In this document: one piece after another, positions 60,416 to 64,000 of the stretch
Layout: every line of letters begins with the position of its first letter
How positions within the stretch are numbered: position 1 is the first letter of the stretch
Source: Alphaproteobacteria bacterium UBA6038
GTDB lineage: Bacteria; Pseudomonadota; Alphaproteobacteria; Micropepsales; Micropepsaceae
DNA length: 64,000 nt
Direction of reading: 5' to 3'
Assembly (NCBI GenBank): GCA_002429315.1
Contig: DIZC01000043.1
Span: 1-64,000, forward strand
Notes under the pieces: model-generated
What the model saw: the letters and a program-made list of their open reading frames with translations, nothing else
Database searches by the model: none
What the model was told of the DNA's origin: nothing
Program-made: the position numbers and the translations under genes

Positions 60416-61441
60416 CTACGCCGCGGTCTTCAGGATTTTGCGGTTGATCAGGCACTCGGCGATCTGCACCGCATTGAGGGCCGCGCCCTTGCGCAGATTG
60501 TCGGAGACCACCCACATCGCAAGCCCGTGTTCCACCGTCGGATCCTTGCGGATGCGCGACACGTAGGTCGCGTCTTCGCCGGCGACTTCGACCGGCGTGG
60601 CGTAGCCGCCGTCCTCGCGCTTGTCGACCACCAGCACACCGGGCGCCTCGCGCAGGATGCTGCGGGCCCTCTCGGCAGAAATCGGCTTCTCGAATTCGAT
60701 GTTCACGGACTCGGAATGGCCGATGAACACCGGCACCCTTACGCAGGTGGCGGTCAGCTGGATGCTGTGATCGAGGATCTTCTGCGTCTCCACCATCATC
60801 TTGAATTCTTCGTTGGTGTAGCCGGAATCGTGGAAGTCCTGGATGTGCGGAATGACGTTGAACGCGATCTGCTTGGTGAACAGCTTGGTCTCGATCGGAT
60901 CGGCCACGAACACCGCGCGGGTCTGGCGGAACAGCTCGTCCATCGGCGCCTTGCCCGCGCCGGAAACCGACTGATAGGTGGAGACCACGACCCGCCGGAT
61001 GGTGGCCGCATCGTGCAGCGGCTTCAGCGCGACGACCAGCTGCGCCGTCGAGCAATTCGGGTTGGCGATGATGCCCTTTTTGATGCCGTGTTCCAGCACA
61101 TGCGCGTTCACCTCCGGCACCACCAGCGGCACGTCGCGGTCCATCCGCCAGTACGAGGCGTTGTCGATCACCAGCGCGCCCTGGTCGGCGATCTTCGGTG
61201 CCCATTCCTTGGAAATCGCCGAGCCCGCCGACATCAGGCAGATGTCGGTGTCGCGGAAGTCGAAATAGTCGAGCGCCTTCACCTTGAGCGTCCGGTCGCC
61301 GAACGAGACTTCCCTGCCGATGGATCGCGTGGAGGCCAGCGCCACCACTTCGCTGGCCGGAAAGGCGCGCTCGGCGAGCACGTTCAGTATCTCGCGGCCG
61401 ACATTTCCCGTCGCGCCCACCACAGCAACTTTGAAAGGCAT
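60416..61441 (-). CDS. asd: aspartate-semialdehyde dehydrogenase
   Basis: A 341-residue enzyme that reduces aspartyl phosphate to the semialdehyde for lysine, threonine, methionine and diaminopimelate synthesis. The NADP motif is VAVVGATGNVGREIL at the N-terminus and the catalytic cysteine is C130 in IANPNCSTAQL. QSVSGAGKAPMDEL and RVPVFIGHSESVNIE are further motifs. The start at 61441 precedes the Rossmann motif; a start 10 codons earlier is less likely. Followed by zapE on the same strand. Confidence 0.97.
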   Translation of the reverse strand: MPFKVAVVGATGNVGREILNVLAERAFPASEVVALASTRSIGREVSFGDRTLKVKALDYFDFRDTDICLMSAGSAISKEWAPKIADQGALVIDNASYWRMDRDVPLVVPEVNAHVLEHGIKKGIIANPNCSTAQLVVALKPLHDAATIRRVVVSTYQSVSGAGKAPMDELFRQTRAVFVADPIETKLFTKQIAFNVIPHIQDFHDSGYTNEEFKMMVETQKILDHSIQLTATCVRVPVFIGHSESVNIEFEKPISAERARSILREAPGVLVVDKREDGGYATPVEVAGEDATYVSRIRKDPTVEHGLAMWVVSDNLRKGAALNAVQIAECLINRKILKTAA

Positions 61442-61532
61442 GGTTAATCCTCGAAGAGCACGCGCGGGCACGACCCACGCTGGAAATCCATGCGAGGATT
61501 AGGCCATGGCAGCGCGGCAGGAAAGTGGCGGC

Positions 61533-61907
61533 CTATTGCCCGGTGTGCCATTCGAGCGTGACCATGCCGCCGCGGCCGTCCACCGACCCGCCGACGGCGC
61601 CGCCGAGGACCGTCACGCCTTCGAGTCGATAATGCGGCGTGGGATGAGGATGCCGGCCCCTGCCTAATTCATTGGTGATTCCCACGGCGCGGAAGGGACC
61701 GATCGAAAGGCCGGTGGCGGCGGACGGTGCCTGGCGTTCCGGACCCAGCAGCGGCGGCTCGACCGCCCGTGGCGGCCGCGCAAAGAGAGGCTGATCCGGC
61801 AGGGCAAGCGGGAACGACTTGGGTTCGGGAGCAAGCACCGCGGCGCCTCCGGCGTGTGCGCCGGATTCGGCGATAACAAAAAGCACTCCGAGAACTGCCG
61901 CGCGCAT
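61533..61907 (-). CDS. small secreted hypothetical protein
   Basis: A 124-residue protein with a signal peptide (MRAAVLGVLFVIAESGAHAG). The mature part is proline-rich at first (PLFARPPRAVEPPLLGPERQ) and ends with a glycine/valine-rich segment (RLEGVTVLGGAVGGSVDGRG). GGGAGAG lies upstream. Unknown function; lies between asd and the glutathione transferase gene. Confidence 0.65.
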   Translation of the reverse strand: MRAAVLGVLFVIAESGAHAGGAAVLAPEPKSFPLALPDQPLFARPPRAVEPPLLGPERQAPSAATGLSIGPFRAVGITNELGRGRHPHPTPHYRLEGVTVLGGAVGGSVDGRGGMVTLEWHTGQ

Positions 61908-61982
61908 CTGCGCAACTCTCCCTGGAGAGCTGAACGCAAAGCCGACCGCTTTGTTGCGGAGATCACGGTTGACCGGAACCGC

Positions 61983-62693
61983 TCACGCGTCGAGTTCGGG
62001 ATAGTGCCGAAAGATGCCCTGGGTGTTGAAGGGCTGGCGGCGATCCGATGCGAGGTAAGCCGAAATGCGCGGGCGGCCGGCAACCCGGTTTGTGAGCGGC
62101 GCCAGCTGGCGGTAGCGCGTCTCAAGCCGGCGCATTGCTTTCGGAAAGGCGTACCGCAGACCTTCCATGGTCTGAAACAGCGACAGATCGGCATAGGTGA
62201 GGCGTTTGCCGGCCAGCCACCCGCTGCCGCCGCGCTGCAGGACACCATCGAAATAGCCGAGATATTTCGGCAGGCGTTCGTCGCGCAGATGCTTAGTCCG
62301 GCCCGCCGCTTCCGCCGCCTGGTCTTCATAATAGAGGCTGCCGGCAATCGGATGGTGAGCGTCGTGCACTTCCGCCACCAGATCGGCGATGGTCAGTTGC
62401 AGCTGATGGACCCAGAGCCGGCCGGCATCGGCTTTCGGCGCCAGGCCATGCCTCTCGCCAAGGTACAGAAGAATGTTCGCGGTCTGCCCGATGAGCAGCG
62501 AACCGGCTTTCAGGAAGGGCGGCGCGAAGGAGGGGTGCTGCACGCGGCTGGCCTTCATCAGCGTGACGAGTTTTTCGTCGCCGCCCTTCGTTTGCGCGAT
62601 GTCCAGATACGGCGCGCCGGCTTCCTCCAGCGCCAGCCGCACGAACTCGCCGCGGCCGGGAATGCCGGACCAGTAATAAAGCTGGTATGTCAT
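61983..62693 (-). CDS. glutathione S-transferase
   Basis: A 236-residue glutathione transferase-fold protein with an N-terminal thioredoxin-like domain (YQLYYWSGIPGRGEFVRLAL) and a helical C-terminal domain (WLAGKRLTYADLSLFQTMEG). The tyrosines and the serine near the start are the likely glutathione-contact residues. AAAGGAGC lies before the ATG at 62693. It is 19 bases downstream of the CoA-transferase gene and probably co-transcribed. The substrate is unknown. Confidence 0.9.
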   Translation of the reverse strand: MTYQLYYWSGIPGRGEFVRLALEEAGAPYLDIAQTKGGDEKLVTLMKASRVQHPSFAPPFLKAGSLLIGQTANILLYLGERHGLAPKADAGRLWVHQLQLTIADLVAEVHDAHHPIAGSLYYEDQAAEAAGRTKHLRDERLPKYLGYFDGVLQRGGSGWLAGKRLTYADLSLFQTMEGLRYAFPKAMRRLETRYRQLAPLTNRVAGRPRISAYLASDRRQPFNTQGIFRHYPELDA

Positions 62694-62712
62694 GTGCGCT
62701 CCTTTGCGCCGT

Positions 62713-63939
62713 TCACGCGATGATACTGGCGCCGCGCAGCCGCGCGATCTCGGCGGGGGCCAATCCGAGATGTGTCCGCAGGATTTCATCGGTTTGTTCG
62801 CCCAGCATAGGCGGCGCGAGCCGATACTCGGGTGGCGTCTTGCCGAGGCGCAGCGGGCTGGCGACCAGCTTGAGCTGTCCCGCTGCGGAATGGGCCATGC
62901 CGACGGTGAGCTCGCGCGCGACGGCCTGCGGGTCGGCAAACACCTGGTCGATGCGGTTGATGGGACCACAGGGCACATTCGCCTGCTCCAGCAAGGCGAT
63001 CCATGCGGCAGTGGTCCGCGTTCGGAACAACGCCGTAAGCGGCCGAACCAGCGCTTCGCGATGATGCACCCGCTCGGCGTTGGTGACGAACCGTGGATCG
63101 GCGGCAAGCTTCTGTTCCCCGGCGGCTTTGCAGAACCGCCGGAACTGCTGATCGTTGGCGACGGCGAGAATGACGAACCCGTCCGCCGTCGCGAACACCT
63201 GATACGGCACGATGTTGGGATGCGCGTTTCCCAGCCGCGTCGGTACCATGCCGCCGGCCAGATAATTCATCGCCTGGTTGGCGAGCCCCGCCGCCTGGCA
63301 GTCGAACAGCGCCATGTCGATCTCCTGGCCCTCGCCGGTGCGCGACTGATGAACCACAGCCGCCAGGATGGCGATCGCGGTATAAAGGCCGGCGATCAGA
63401 TCGGAGACGGCAACGCCCACTTTCATCGGTTCGGCGCCGGGTGCCCCGTCCGGCTGCCCGGTGATGCTCATCAGGCCGCCCATCCCCTGGATGAGATAAT
63501 CGTACCCGGCCTTGTCCTTGTACGGACCGTCATGGCCGAAACCGGTCAGCGAACAGTAGATGAGCGCCGGGTTCTCCGCCGCCAGCGCGGCATATTCGAG
63601 TCCGTAGCGTGCCAGCGTGCCCGTCTTGAAATTCTCCACCACCACATGGACGCGGCGCGCCAGTCGTTTCACCAGCGCGGCGCCTTCCGGTTTGGCGAAA
63701 TCGATCGCGACGGACTTCTTGTTGCGGTTGGCGGACAGGAAGTAGGTGGCGTCGCCATTGCCGCCGTCCTTGGTCTTGAGAAAGGGCGGACCGAAGTGGC
63801 GCGTCTCGTCGCCATCGCCCGGCATCTCGATCTTGATCACCTCGGCGCCAAGATCGCCGAGGATTTGCGTCGCCCACGGTCCCGCCAGCACGCGGCTCAG
63901 GTCCAGCACTCGAATATGCGACAGCGCGCCCAGCGACAC
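62713..63939 (-). CDS. CaiB/BaiF family CoA-transferase
   Basis: A 408-residue type III CoA-transferase that moves CoA between carboxylic acids. The N-terminal LSRVLAGPWATQILGDLGAE, the catalytic aspartate D180 in VGVAVSDLIAG and the GLANQAMNYLAGG segment are typical. GTG at 63937-63939 is the start with GGAGGA directly upstream. The substrate pair is unknown. Confidence 0.94.
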   Translation of the reverse strand: MSLGALSHIRVLDLSRVLAGPWATQILGDLGAEVIKIEMPGDGDETRHFGPPFLKTKDGGNGDATYFLSANRNKKSVAIDFAKPEGAALVKRLARRVHVVVENFKTGTLARYGLEYAALAAENPALIYCSLTGFGHDGPYKDKAGYDYLIQGMGGLMSITGQPDGAPGAEPMKVGVAVSDLIAGLYTAIAILAAVVHQSRTGEGQEIDMALFDCQAAGLANQAMNYLAGGMVPTRLGNAHPNIVPYQVFATADGFVILAVANDQQFRRFCKAAGEQKLAADPRFVTNAERVHHREALVRPLTALFRTRTTAAWIALLEQANVPCGPINRIDQVFADPQAVARELTVGMAHSAAGQLKLVASPLRLGKTPPEYRLAPPMLGEQTDEILRTHLGLAPAEIARLRGASIIA

Positions 63940-63948
63940 TCCTCCGGA

Positions 63949-64000
63949 TCAGATTTCGGTGCGCACGTCCCACAGTTCTGGATAGAAGCGCAAGGCGAGC
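63949..64000 (-). CDS. 3' end of a gene cut by the window edge
   Basis: The last 52 bases on the minus strand read ...LALRFYPELWDVRTEI and a TGA stop at 63949-63951, 9 bases before the CoA-transferase start. Only 16 or so residues are visible, too few to name the family. Position suggests the same operon as the CoA-transferase. Confidence 0.5.
   Translation of the reverse strand, partial: LALRFYPELWDVRTEI

Noticed and set aside
60372..61478. Long in-frame extension upstream of the zapE start
   Set aside because: It covers asd in a different frame. The ATG at 60371 gives the normal length for the AFG1/ZapE family.

Overview
The window is a high-GC chromosomal segment of an alphaproteobacterium, most like Rhizobiales/Micropepsales-type soil bacteria. 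The evidence is the gene content: PhaR, a DUF6894 protein, a DUF4908 protein, a split LigC/PrimPol pair, an EcfG-type promoter, a paa phenylacetate cluster and a XoxF-type quinoprotein operon. The species cannot be named from the sequence. No rRNA, tRNA, CRISPR array or intact mobile element was seen. Most genes are complete; only the last 52 bases hold a cut-off gene.

Layout. 1-5808 (minus strand): hydroxyisobutyrate-dehydrogenase-like protein, PLP dehydratase, zinc alcohol dehydrogenase, then a LigC-like DNA ligase coupled to a stand-alone primase-polymerase, and a DUF72 protein. 5871-11967 (plus): M13 peptidase, then a lipoprotein cytochrome, a lanthanide-type PQQ alcohol dehydrogenase, its XoxJ-like partner and a c-type cytochrome. 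12304-27869: phenylacetate degradation. The minus-strand operon paaI-A-B-C-D-E-aminotransferase diverges from paaG-paaZ-paaK-hydrolase-P450, and a 2-oxoacid dehydrogenase (E2 and fused E1) closes the block. Together they could carry phenylalanine or phenylpyruvate to phenylacetyl-CoA and through ring epoxidation, isomerisation and opening. 28131-32594: outer-membrane-type barrel, MORN-repeat protein and small secreted proteins. 32850-35724: a lower-GC sulfatase and a HAF-repeat secreted protein.

35766-45860: AraC regulator, membrane proteins, a PHB-depolymerase-type esterase, a DUF3494 ice-binding-like protein, small envelope proteins, a Crp/Fnr regulator, a sensor kinase, Hsp20 and a rhodanese, which looks like a stress and envelope region. 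46171-56000: PhaR, a 3D-domain protein, a GGDEF/EAL protein, DUF1223, aconitase, DUF4908, an ammonium transporter and DUF6894. 56176-64000: a UbiH-family hydroxylase, an IS1595-type transposase remnant beside two unfamiliar genes (one a membrane-anchored nucleotidyltransferase), ZapE, aspartate-semialdehyde dehydrogenase, a glutathione transferase and a CaiB/BaiF CoA-transferase.

GC-rich palindromic repeats of at least two families sit between genes, several of them inside the paa operons; one carries the start codon and Shine-Dalgarno sequence of paaC. The most unusual signals are the single-cysteine haem motif in the first cytochrome, the split ligase/primase pair, the repeat-embedded paaC start, two short duplicated segments that diverge like coding DNA, and the nucleotidyltransferase locus next to the transposase scar.
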